From assembly GCA_016462055.1 (NCBI GenBank), contig JAEMTX010000113.1, positions 1 to 6,129 of the forward strand: a DNA stretch of 6,129 bases, given 5' to 3'. Position 1 is the first letter of the stretch, and each line of letters begins with the position of its first letter. The translations under genes were made by a program, and so were the position numbers. The notes below the pieces were generated by a model. It saw nothing but the letters and a program-made list of their open reading frames with translations, did not search any database and had not been told where the DNA came from. The stretch comes from Acidimicrobiia bacterium. Lineage in GTDB: Bacteria; Actinomycetota; Acidimicrobiia; Acidimicrobiales; Acidimicrobilacustridaceae. This document shows, in pieces, positions 1 to 5,656 of the stretch.

Positions 1-328
1 GGACTTGATCGAGCAAGCTCGCGACTCTGGTGCGCTCGCATATCTGGTCAAGCCATTCCAGCGAAGCGACCTTGTGCCGGCAATTGAACTCGCAGTGGGC
101 CGGTTCCGCGAACTACGAGCGCTTACGGAACAAACGAAGTCTCTTGAAGAACAACTCGAGACGCGCAAAGTTGTTGATCGCGCTAAGGGCATCCTCATGG
201 ATACCCACGGTCTGACCGAGGCCGACTCGTTTGCATTCGTGCAGAAAACTGCGATGCGAGACCGCATCACGATGCGGGCCGTTGCCGATGCAATCATCGA
301 CGGCACGATGAAACCAGAGAATCCATGA
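1..328 (+). CDS. ANTAR-domain response regulator, PdtaR-like (5' partial)
   Basis: This is the C-terminal part of a two-component response regulator whose output domain binds RNA. The reading frame is open from base 2, so the true start lies before the window; the TTG at base 5 is internal. The visible 108 residues begin inside the receiver domain. Counting from that TTG codon, the stretch AYLVKPF carries the conserved receiver lysine at residue 16. A helical linker (about 33-53) follows, then an ANTAR domain (about 47-100) with the family core RKVVDRAKGILM at 54-65 and the conserved Ala83. ANTAR domains of this family act as antiterminators by binding paired hexaloop hairpins in nascent mRNA. 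Mycobacterial PdtaR (Rv1626), partner of the kinase PdtaS, has the same architecture and lies close to polA. The phosphorylated Asp is outside the window, so activity cannot be judged. The stop codon overlaps the polA start, implying cotranscription. The family call is firm; orthology to PdtaR is likely. Confidence 0.9.
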   Translation, partial: DLIEQARDSGALAYLVKPFQRSDLVPAIELAVGRFRELRALTEQTKSLEEQLETRKVVDRAKGILMDTHGLTEADSFAFVQKTAMRDRITMRAVADAIIDGTMKPENP

Positions 329-3012
329 CCACGCTCATGCTGATCGACGGGAACTCGCTCACCTATCGAGCGTTCTTCGCACTACCTGCCGATATGGCGA
401 CAGCATCGGGTCAGGTCACCAATGCAGTGTTTGGGTTCACCTCAATGCTCGTGAACCTCTTGCGCGACCAAAAGCCCGATCACCTTGCCGTGGTGTTCGA
501 TCGTTCCGAGCCAACATTTCGGCACGAGGCCCTTTCTACGTACAAAGGCAATCGCGATGCGACACCCGATCTGCTTCGTCAGCAGATGGGCATCGTTCGT
601 GAAGTCGTCGAGGTATTGCATGTTCCCGTGCTTGACCTTGTTGGGTTCGAAGCCGATGACATCATCGCCACGCTTGCGACGGCGGCTGAGGCTCGCGGCG
701 ACAATGTCATTATCGTCACCGGCGACCGAGACAGCTATCAACTTGTGCACGATCCGCATATCAAGGTTCTGTACAACAAACGCGGTGTTTCTGATTACGC
801 GTTGTACGACGAGGCTGGAATCTTCGAGCGCACGGGCGTAAAGCCCACTGACTATGTGCATTACGCAGCGTTACGTGGCGATCCTTCGGACAATCTCCCT
901 GGCGTTCCCGGCGTGGGCGAGAAGACCGCGGCAAAGCTGATCAATCAGTACGGCGGTATCGACGGGATCTACGAACATCTCGACGAGCTCACGCCAAAAC
1001 TTCGGCAGAATCTGGCCGAGAACGAGGACAAGGCTCGAATGAATATCGAGCTCATGACGTTGCGGCACGACGCTCCCGTAACCGCCGACCCTGATGATCT
1101 CCAGATCGGAGACTTCGACTTGGCCGAAGTTCGCCAGTTGTTCGATTTTCTTGAGTTCCGCCAGTTGTTCGATCGATTAGTCGATGTTCTTGGCGTCACC
1201 TCCGATGCCGTTGAAGCAGGCGGGGCGCGGGTGCTCGAAGCAGAACGCACCGACGTGACCGATCAGAAAGAACTCGTTGCTCTTTTCGGCGCACTGGCGA
1301 GTTCCACCGGTCCGCTTGCCGCCGCCGGGGGATGGCTGGGCGACGAAGGGCGTTCCTCGTTTGAAGGCGTAGCGCTTGTTCGTGATGCTTCCTCGGGCGA
1401 TGTCGTCTGGATTCCCGCCGAGGCTCTGAACGATCCCAAGGTTTTTGCTGCCGCATCGGTGTTGTTCTCCGATGGCGGCCGACCGCTTGTGGCGCACGAT
1501 GCGAAGGCGCTCATGCGTGGCCTCAATGACTGTGGGATCGATCTTCGGTCGCTTTCACTCGACACGATGATCGCGGCCTATCTCCTTGATCCCGCCGAAA
1601 CGAAGTATTCACTCGAACCGTTGCTTGATCGTTATGCCGACGCTCGACTTCCCGAGGACGACGATCAGGCTGAAGGTCAACTCGACTTCGGTGGCGCCGA
1701 TGTTTCTGTCGTTGCGCAGCGTTCAGCGCGTCGTGCGCTTGGAGTCGATGCCCTTGTTGTCCCGTTGCGTGAATCACTCGAGTCTCGGGGTCTCTTAGAT
1801 CTCAACGCTGACATCGAAGTTCCCTTAGTTCGAGTCCTCGCTCAAATGGAGATACTCGGGGTCGGTGTCGACGAACTGGAACTCCGACGCTTGCGCGATT
1901 CGCTCGTCGAACGCTGCGATGAACTTCGAGCGTTGATCTGGACAGATGCCGGCGAGGAGTTCAACGTGAACTCCACGATCAAGTTGCGCGAAATCTTGTT
2001 CGAAAAACTTGAACTGACTCCGCAGAAGAAAACCAAGACTGGCTTCTCCACCGACGCTGCGACCCTCGAAAAACTTCTTGGTGAGCACCCAATCATCGAG
2101 CACTTATTGGCCTATCGCGAGGTCGAGAAACTGCGCTCCACCTATGGCGAAGGACTTCTCGCTGAAATCGCGCCCGATGGTCGGATCCACGCCACGTTTA
2201 ATCAAACTGTCGCTCGGACCGGTCGCCTGAGCTCAGATGCGCCAAATCTCCACAACATCCCAGTGCGCAGCGAACTCGGTCGCGAATTCCGGAAAGCATT
2301 TGTGCCGTCTAAGGGCTACACGCTGCTCATTGCTGACTACAACCAGATCGAACTTCGTTGCATCGCCCACCTCGCAGAAGATCCAGGTCTGATCGGGGCA
2401 TTCGAATCCGGCGAAGATATCCATAACGCCACAGCGGCGCGCGTTTTCGATGTCGACCCCGATTCGGTCACGATCGAACAACGGTCGAAAGCAAAAATGG
2501 TTAGTTATGGGCTTGCGTACGGGATGGAAGCATTTGGACTTGCGCAACGGCTGAGTGTTCCCATTGGTGAAGCGCAGCAAATTCTCGACGCGTATTTCGT
2601 CGCATTCCCTGCCGTGCACGATTACATGGACAAGACAATTGCCGAAGCACGCGAGCGCGGTTATACCGAAACGTTGTTTGGCCGTCGCCGTCAGATCCCT
2701 GAGCTTGCATCTGACAATTTCCGAATCCGTCAAGCCGGCGAGCGTCAAGCAATGAATGCCGGAATCCAAGGCCTCGCCGCCGACATCTTCAAGGTCGCCC
2801 TTATTCGACTCGATCAAGCCCTCGATTCGGCGGGTTCAACGAGTCGGCTCATCTTGCAGGTGCACGACGAAGTCATCTGTGAAGTTCCGCCTGCCGATCT
2901 CGACGCGGTTACGGAGATTGTCCTCGAGGCGATGTCGGGTGCGTTCGATCTTCGAGTTCCTCTCGAAGTCCATCTCTCGCATGGTGACTCTTGGGCAGCA
3001 GCGAAAGGCTGA
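325..3012 (+). CDS. polA: DNA polymerase I (5' nuclease plus polymerase; proofreading domain degenerate)
   Basis: PolA fills gaps and removes RNA primers in Okazaki fragment maturation and excision repair. At 895 residues it is of normal length. The N-terminal 5' nuclease domain (about 1-290) has its metal ligands: D8, the E109/D111/D112 cluster, D134/D136 and D186/D189, followed by the helix-hairpin-helix motif LPGVPGVGEKTAAKLI. The middle 3'-5' exonuclease domain (about 310-490) keeps an Asp at 392 in an exo II-like context, but the exo I DxE is replaced by an AAAGGW stretch (332-337) and the exo III Tyr-x3-Asp is not present near 470-475, so proofreading is probably absent. The polymerase domain (about 500-895) has TGRLSS with R634, motif A with D671, the O-helix with R720, K724 and Y728, and motif C VHDE with D848; these sit 34 positions before their E. 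coli counterparts. Tyr728 replaces E. coli Phe762. The ATG overlaps the upstream stop as ATGA, with only a weak AGAGA ribosome site, which suggests translational coupling. Confidence 0.98.
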   Translation: MTTLMLIDGNSLTYRAFFALPADMATASGQVTNAVFGFTSMLVNLLRDQKPDHLAVVFDRSEPTFRHEALSTYKGNRDATPDLLRQQMGIVREVVEVLHVPVLDLVGFEADDIIATLATAAEARGDNVIIVTGDRDSYQLVHDPHIKVLYNKRGVSDYALYDEAGIFERTGVKPTDYVHYAALRGDPSDNLPGVPGVGEKTAAKLINQYGGIDGIYEHLDELTPKLRQNLAENEDKARMNIELMTLRHDAPVTADPDDLQIGDFDLAEVRQLFDFLEFRQLFDRLVDVLGVTSDAVEAGGARVLEAERTDVTDQKELVALFGALASSTGPLAAAGGWLGDEGRSSFEGVALVRDASSGDVVWIPAEALNDPKVFAAASVLFSDGGRPLVAHDAKALMRGLNDCGIDLRSLSLDTMIAAYLLDPAETKYSLEPLLDRYADARLPEDDDQAEGQLDFGGADVSVVAQRSARRALGVDALVVPLRESLESRGLLDLNADIEVPLVRVLAQMEILGVGVDELELRRLRDSLVERCDELRALIWTDAGEEFNVNSTIKLREILFEKLELTPQKKTKTGFSTDAATLEKLLGEHPIIEHLLAYREVEKLRSTYGEGLLAEIAPDGRIHATFNQTVARTGRLSSDAPNLHNIPVRSELGREFRKAFVPSKGYTLLIADYNQIELRCIAHLAEDPGLIGAFESGEDIHNATAARVFDVDPDSVTIEQRSKAKMVSYGLAYGMEAFGLAQRLSVPIGEAQQILDAYFVAFPAVHDYMDKTIAEARERGYTETLFGRRRQIPELASDNFRIRQAGERQAMNAGIQGLAADIFKVALIRLDQALDSAGSTSRLILQVHDEVICEVPPADLDAVTEIVLEAMSGAFDLRVPLEVHLSHGDSWAAAKG
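1132..1173 (+). repeat. 15-base in-frame direct repeat inside polA
   Basis: The 15-mer CGCCAGTTGTTCGAT occurs exactly at 1132-1146 and again at 1159-1173, offset by 27 bases (nine codons). Both copies encode RQLFD in the segment RQLFDFLEFRQLFDRL, which joins the 5' nuclease domain to the degenerate exonuclease domain. PolA proteins usually have similar helical residues here, so this could be a small duplication or chance convergence on the same codons. Confidence 0.6.
3004..3008 (+). promoter_or_regulatory. Ribosome binding site deciding the methyltransferase start
   Basis: AAAGG lies five bases before the GTG at 3014, inside the last codons of polA. It favours this GTG over the in-frame ATG at 2981, which would overlap polA by 32 bases and has no purine-rich site upstream. 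Confidence 0.6.
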
Positions 3013-3013
3013 T

Positions 3014-3757
3014 GTGAGCGAGTCCGGCGAAGGCCATTGGTTTGAAGGCATCGCCGATCACCTTGGTTCGTCCTACCTGCGGTATTCGTTCACGATGGGA
3101 ACGGCGAACGAAGTCGCGTTCCTCATTGACGAACTCGAACTCAAACCCGGAATGCGCGTGCTTGACGTTGGGTGCGGCCCTGGCCGTCATGCCTACGCGC
3201 TTGCAGCACTCGGTATAGAGGTACACGGCGTCGATATCGCGCAGACCTTCATTGATATTGCACGTCAAGACGCGCCGGCGCTCGCGACCTTTGAGCGACT
3301 CGATGCCCGGTCCCTCCCATTCGATGGCGAGTTCGATGCAGTGATCTCGCTATGCCAAGGAGCGTTTGGATTAGCCGGGGGAGCGGCTGCTGTTGGGCCC
3401 GACCCCGATGGAACCGTGCTCGATGGCATGGCGCGAGCTCTCGTCCCCGGAGGCCGTATTGCCGTATCCGCCTTTTCTTCGTACTTCCAGGTGAACTGGC
3501 TGGAAGACACCGATTCGTTCGATGCCGATGCCGGGGTCAACCACGAGTTGGCCCCCCTGAAGGCCCCTGACGGGACCGAAACCCTCAAGGACCTGTGGAC
3601 GACCTGCTTCACCCCAAGAGAACTGCGATTACTGGCATCGAGGGCTGGATTACAGACCGATGCGGTGTGGTCGGTGACGCCGGGGGACTATGCCCGTCGT
3701 ACGCCGGAGATCAACCGACCCGAGTTTTTGCTGGTGGCCACCCGACCGATGGGCTGA
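3014..3757 (+). CDS. Class I SAM-dependent methyltransferase, substrate unknown
   Basis: This 247-residue protein has a Rossmann-type S-adenosylmethionine fold. Motif I is VLDVGCGPG (49-57), with the ribose-binding acidic residue at the end of strand 2 as D74 in GVDIA. D97-A98 fits the adenine-contacting position, and a post-motif strand FDAVISL (107-113) ends before C114-Q115. LVPGGRIAVSAFS corresponds to the strand 5 region of the Methyltransf_11/25 type. The N-terminal helix region (about 8-45) and the C-terminal region, including WSVTPGDYARR, would set substrate choice, but I recognise no substrate-specific motif. No signal peptide or membrane segment is evident, so it is probably cytosolic. 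The GTG start follows the polA stop after one base and has a ribosome site, so the gene is almost certainly translated from the polA message. Position alone does not show a role in DNA or RNA modification; small-molecule methylation is equally possible. Confidence 0.88.
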   Translation: MSESGEGHWFEGIADHLGSSYLRYSFTMGTANEVAFLIDELELKPGMRVLDVGCGPGRHAYALAALGIEVHGVDIAQTFIDIARQDAPALATFERLDARSLPFDGEFDAVISLCQGAFGLAGGAAAVGPDPDGTVLDGMARALVPGGRIAVSAFSSYFQVNWLEDTDSFDADAGVNHELAPLKAPDGTETLKDLWTTCFTPRELRLLASRAGLQTDAVWSVTPGDYARRTPEINRPEFLLVATRPMG

Positions 3758-3758
3758 T

Positions 3759-3783
3759 GGCCCCTTTGCGGGCTGGCGGGGCC
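3759..3783 (+). terminator. Weak GC-rich inverted repeat after the methyltransferase gene
   Basis: GGCCCC (3759-3764) and GGGGCC (3778-3783) form a six-pair all-GC stem with a 13-base loop, starting one base after the methyltransferase stop. No T-run follows. It may end or attenuate the polA operon before rpsA, but six pairs with a long loop in GC-rich DNA can arise by chance. Confidence 0.3.
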
Positions 3784-3797
3784 TGTGGACAGAGGTC

Positions 3798-3803
3798 TAG
3801 CCT
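3798..3803 (+). promoter_or_regulatory. Possible -10 element for rpsA
   Basis: TAGCCT fits the actinobacterial TAnnnT pattern and lies in the 117-base gap before rpsA. It would give a leader of roughly 65 bases. No convincing -35 hexamer stands 16-19 bases upstream (the bases there are GC-rich), so this is a weak call. The rest of the gap shows no other clear signal. Confidence 0.25.
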
Positions 3804-3874
3804 TGCCCTTCTCCCATGCGCTGGCGCGGGAGATTTCCTATCCCCTACTTCCTGTCCATCGAAGAGAGAACCCT

Positions 3875-5290
3875 GTGTCCGAGCAGTCCACCACCGAAGA
3901 GGCCACTCCGGCCGCCGTCGCAGTCGCTGAAGCACCAGCAGGTATGGGAAGTTTCGCCGCCGACGGCACGTACGTTCCGCGTCAGGTTATTGAAGACGAT
4001 CTCGGTGGGTTGTCGCTTGATGATGCATACACCGCATCAATGGTGCAGGTTGAAGACGGACAGATCGTCCAAGGCACCGTGGTCAAGGTTGACCGCGACG
4101 AAGTTCTTCTCGACATTGGTTACAAGTCCGAGGGTGTTATCCCTTCTCGTGAACTTTCCATTCGCAACGATGTCGATCCTTCGGAAATCGTCTCAATGGG
4201 CGAGGTCATCGAGGCACTCGTTCTACAGAAGGAAGACAAAGAAGGTCGTCTCGTTCTTTCCAAGAAGCGCGCACAGTACGAGCGTGCTTGGGGAACAATC
4301 GAAAAGATCAAAGAAGAAGACGGCGTTGTCAGCGGCCCAGTCATCGAGGTCGTCAAGGGCGGTCTCATCATCGACATCGGTCTCCGCGGCTTTCTCCCCG
4401 CATCCCTCGTCGAGTTGCGTCGTGTCCGCGACCTTGCGCCGTATGTCGGCCGCACCCTCGATGCCAAGATCATCGAACTCGACAAGAATCGCAACAACGT
4501 TGTGCTTTCACGTCGTGGATGGCTCGAAGAGACCCAGAAGGAACAGCGCGAAGACTTCCTCGCCAACCTCAAGCCCGGCGAGAACCGTCGCGGTGTTGTG
4601 TCTTCAGTCGTGAACTTCGGCGCATTCGTCGACCTCGGTGGCATGGACGGCCTCGTCCACGTTTCCGAGCTGTCGTGGAAGCATGTCGACCACCCCGGTT
4701 CCGTTGTGCAGGTCGGCGACGAAATCGAGGTGCAGGTCCTCGAAGTTGATCTCGACCGCGAGCGCATCAGCCTTTCGCTCAAGGCCACCCAGCAAGATCC
4801 GTGGCAGGAATTCGCTACCGCCCATCAGGTTGGCGAACTCGTCTACGGCCGTGTCACAAAGCTGGTGCCGTTCGGTTCATTCGTGCAGGTTGGCGATGGC
4901 ATCGAAGGACTCGTGCACATTTCGGAAATGTCGGCCCATCATGTCGATCTCCCCGAGCAGGTTGTTACTCCTGGCGAAGAACTCTGGGTCAAGATCATCG
5001 ATCTCGACCTTCAGCGTCGCCGTATCAGCCTTTCAATCAAGCAGGCTGCTGAAGGTGGCGTTGTTGCTGCCGAGTATCAGGAGCACTTCGGTGATCATGC
5101 CTATGACACCGAGGGCAACTACATCGGTGGCGAGTCAACCGAAGCTCAAGAAGCGTGGGCTGAGTACTACGCCGAACAGGGCGACACGTCGATTCCTCCC
5201 GTGCCGACAGCGGCAGAAACCGCTGCTGCCGAAGCGGAAGCCGCTGTTGCCGAGGAATCGGCTGCAGCTCCCGACGCTGCCGCTGAGTGA
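3875..5290 (+). CDS. rpsA: 30S ribosomal protein S1, four S1 domains
   Basis: S1 binds single-stranded mRNA and helps the 30S subunit load and unfold leaders. The 471-residue protein has a short acidic, Ala-rich N-terminus (1-30) and four S1 (OB-fold) domains at about 62-131, 149-214, 235-303 and 320-388. Domains 3 and 4 are most canonical, with RGVVSSVVNFGAFVDLGGMDG (core from 239) followed by LVHVSELSW, and GRVTKLVPFGSFVQVGDGIEG followed by LVHISEMS. This is the actinobacterial four-domain form, shorter than the six-domain E. coli protein. The C-terminal tail (about 390-471) contains YDTEGNYI (410-417), resembling the YDxxGNYI I recall from mycobacterial RpsA, and ends in an Ala/Glu-rich low-complexity stretch without the long helical extension. 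The GTG at 3875 follows a purine-rich GAAGAGAG (3861-3868) and gives a family-like N-terminus; the in-frame GTG at 3785 would add 30 unrelated residues. Confidence 0.97.
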   Translation: MSEQSTTEEATPAAVAVAEAPAGMGSFAADGTYVPRQVIEDDLGGLSLDDAYTASMVQVEDGQIVQGTVVKVDRDEVLLDIGYKSEGVIPSRELSIRNDVDPSEIVSMGEVIEALVLQKEDKEGRLVLSKKRAQYERAWGTIEKIKEEDGVVSGPVIEVVKGGLIIDIGLRGFLPASLVELRRVRDLAPYVGRTLDAKIIELDKNRNNVVLSRRGWLEETQKEQREDFLANLKPGENRRGVVSSVVNFGAFVDLGGMDGLVHVSELSWKHVDHPGSVVQVGDEIEVQVLEVDLDRERISLSLKATQQDPWQEFATAHQVGELVYGRVTKLVPFGSFVQVGDGIEGLVHISEMSAHHVDLPEQVVTPGEELWVKIIDLDLQRRRISLSIKQAAEGGVVAAEYQEHFGDHAYDTEGNYIGGESTEAQEAWAEYYAEQGDTSIPPVPTAAETAAAEAEAAVAEESAAAPDAAAE

Positions 5291-5293
5291 TTC

Positions 5294-5313
5294 TCACCGG
5301 CAATCGTCGGTGA
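5294..5313. terminator. Hairpin between convergent rpsA and the LuxR-type gene
   Basis: TCACCGGC (5294-5301) pairs with GTCGGTGA (5306-5313), giving eight pairs including one G-T wobble around an AATC loop. It fills the 23-base gap between the rpsA stop (5288-5290) and the stop of the minus-strand gene (5314-5316). There is no T-run on either side, which is common for actinobacterial terminators. The near-symmetric stem could end transcription from both directions. Confidence 0.65.
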
Positions 5314-5574
5314 TCAATCGAGTTTCACGATCCCCAATCGCAGAGCGGTCAGCACCGCCTGGGTGCGGTCACGCGCGTCGAGTTTTTGGTAAATCGACGC
5401 GAGGTGGTTCTTCACTGTCTTTTGGGACAGGTAGAGCCGTGAGGCCACCTCAGGGGTTGAACAGCCGTCACAGATGGCCTGAAGCACTTCCTCTTCCCTT
5501 CGGGTGACCGTGACGGGGAAACCTCGCCAATCAGCGAGGGCCTGGCGGTTCTGGAATGTCGTTGTGGTTGTCAT
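5314..5574 (-). CDS. Small stand-alone LuxR/GerE-type helix-turn-helix regulator
   Basis: This 86-residue protein is almost entirely a GerE/LuxR-type DNA-binding domain (about 22-84). TRREEEVLQAICDG (24-37) is the first helix with the conserved acidic residues. STPEVASRLYLSQKTVKNHL (39-58) is the helix-turn-helix, with recognition residues around T53, V54, K55 and H57. YQKLDARDRTQAVLTALRLG (62-81) is the last helix region, with the usual KL-ARDRTQAV pattern. It lacks a receiver or ligand-binding domain; the first 20 residues (Thr-rich, then FQNRQALADWRG) are too short for one. It would be a cytosolic transcription factor acting as a dimer, without a visible sensory input. The ATG at 5574 is the only suitable start; upstream there is neither a good ribosome site nor a TAnnnT at leaderless distance. 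It converges on rpsA and diverges from coaE. Its target is unknown; autoregulation or control of coaE are possible from position. Confidence 0.88.
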   Translation of the reverse strand: MTTTTTFQNRQALADWRGFPVTVTRREEEVLQAICDGCSTPEVASRLYLSQKTVKNHLASIYQKLDARDRTQAVLTALRLGIVKLD

Positions 5575-5592
5575 GGAGTACTTGTCGGCAGG

Positions 5593-5614
5593 TTTCGCAA
5601 AAGTGTGAGCGAAA
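5593..5614. repeat. Inverted repeat TTTCGC-N10-GCGAAA in the divergent gap
   Basis: Perfect six-base arms at 5593-5598 and 5609-5614 are separated by ten bases. The site lies 18 bases beyond the LuxR-type start codon and upstream of the coaE -10 element. Dyads of this kind suit a dimeric regulator, and the adjacent LuxR-type protein is the obvious candidate, but six-base arms are short and binding is conjecture. Confidence 0.4.
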
Positions 5615-5640
5615 AGCGCGGAAAATCATCGAGACGCGCT
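5615..5640. repeat. Inverted repeat AGCGCG-N14-CGCGCT in the divergent gap
   Basis: Perfect six-base arms at 5615-5620 and 5635-5640 flank a 14-base AT-richer spacer. It directly abuts the previous dyad and ends four bases before the coaE -10 element, overlapping where a -35 would lie. A factor bound here could compete with RNA polymerase for coaE. Chance remains possible because CGCG words are common in this genome. Confidence 0.35.
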
Positions 5641-5644
5641 CTGG

Positions 5645-5650
5645 TACGTT
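5645..5650 (+). promoter_or_regulatory. Extended -10 promoter for a leaderless coaE transcript
   Basis: TACGTT fits TAnnnT and is preceded by TGG (5642-5644), giving an extended -10 (TGN-TAnnnT). Only six bases separate it from the coaE ATG at 5657, so transcription should begin at or next to the A of the start codon. No ribosome binding site lies upstream of the ATG, which agrees with a leaderless message. No good -35 is visible at 17-base spacing (AAAATC at 5622-5627), as expected for an extended -10 promoter. Confidence 0.6.
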
Positions 5651-5656
5651 CCGGCG

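Noticed and set aside
2233..2817. 194-residue minus-strand open frame opposite the polA polymerase domain
   Set aside because: It lies wholly antisense to conserved polymerase motifs, its translation resembles no family, and GC-rich codon bias produces such shadows.
2756..3013. N-terminal extension of the methyltransferase frame back into polA
   Set aside because: The extra residues are Arg/Ser-rich out-of-frame polA sequence; the GTG at 3014 has a ribosome site and gives a normal methyltransferase N-terminus.
3786..3791. TGGACA as a -35 hexamer for rpsA
   Set aside because: Only six bases separate it from the candidate -10 TAGCCT, far too close for a sigma-70 type promoter.
3785..3874. In-frame 30-residue extension of RpsA from the GTG at 3785
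   Set aside because: No ribosome site, no resemblance to S1 N-termini, and it overlaps the likely promoter region.
4120..4788. 222-residue minus-strand open frame opposite rpsA
   Set aside because: Ser/Arg/Thr-rich translation without domains, fully antisense to the S1 repeats; a codon-bias shadow.
4638..5507. 289-residue plus-strand open frame overlapping the end of rpsA and the LuxR-type gene
   Set aside because: Out of frame with rpsA, low-complexity Ser/Arg composition, and it crosses the terminator hairpin and an opposing gene.
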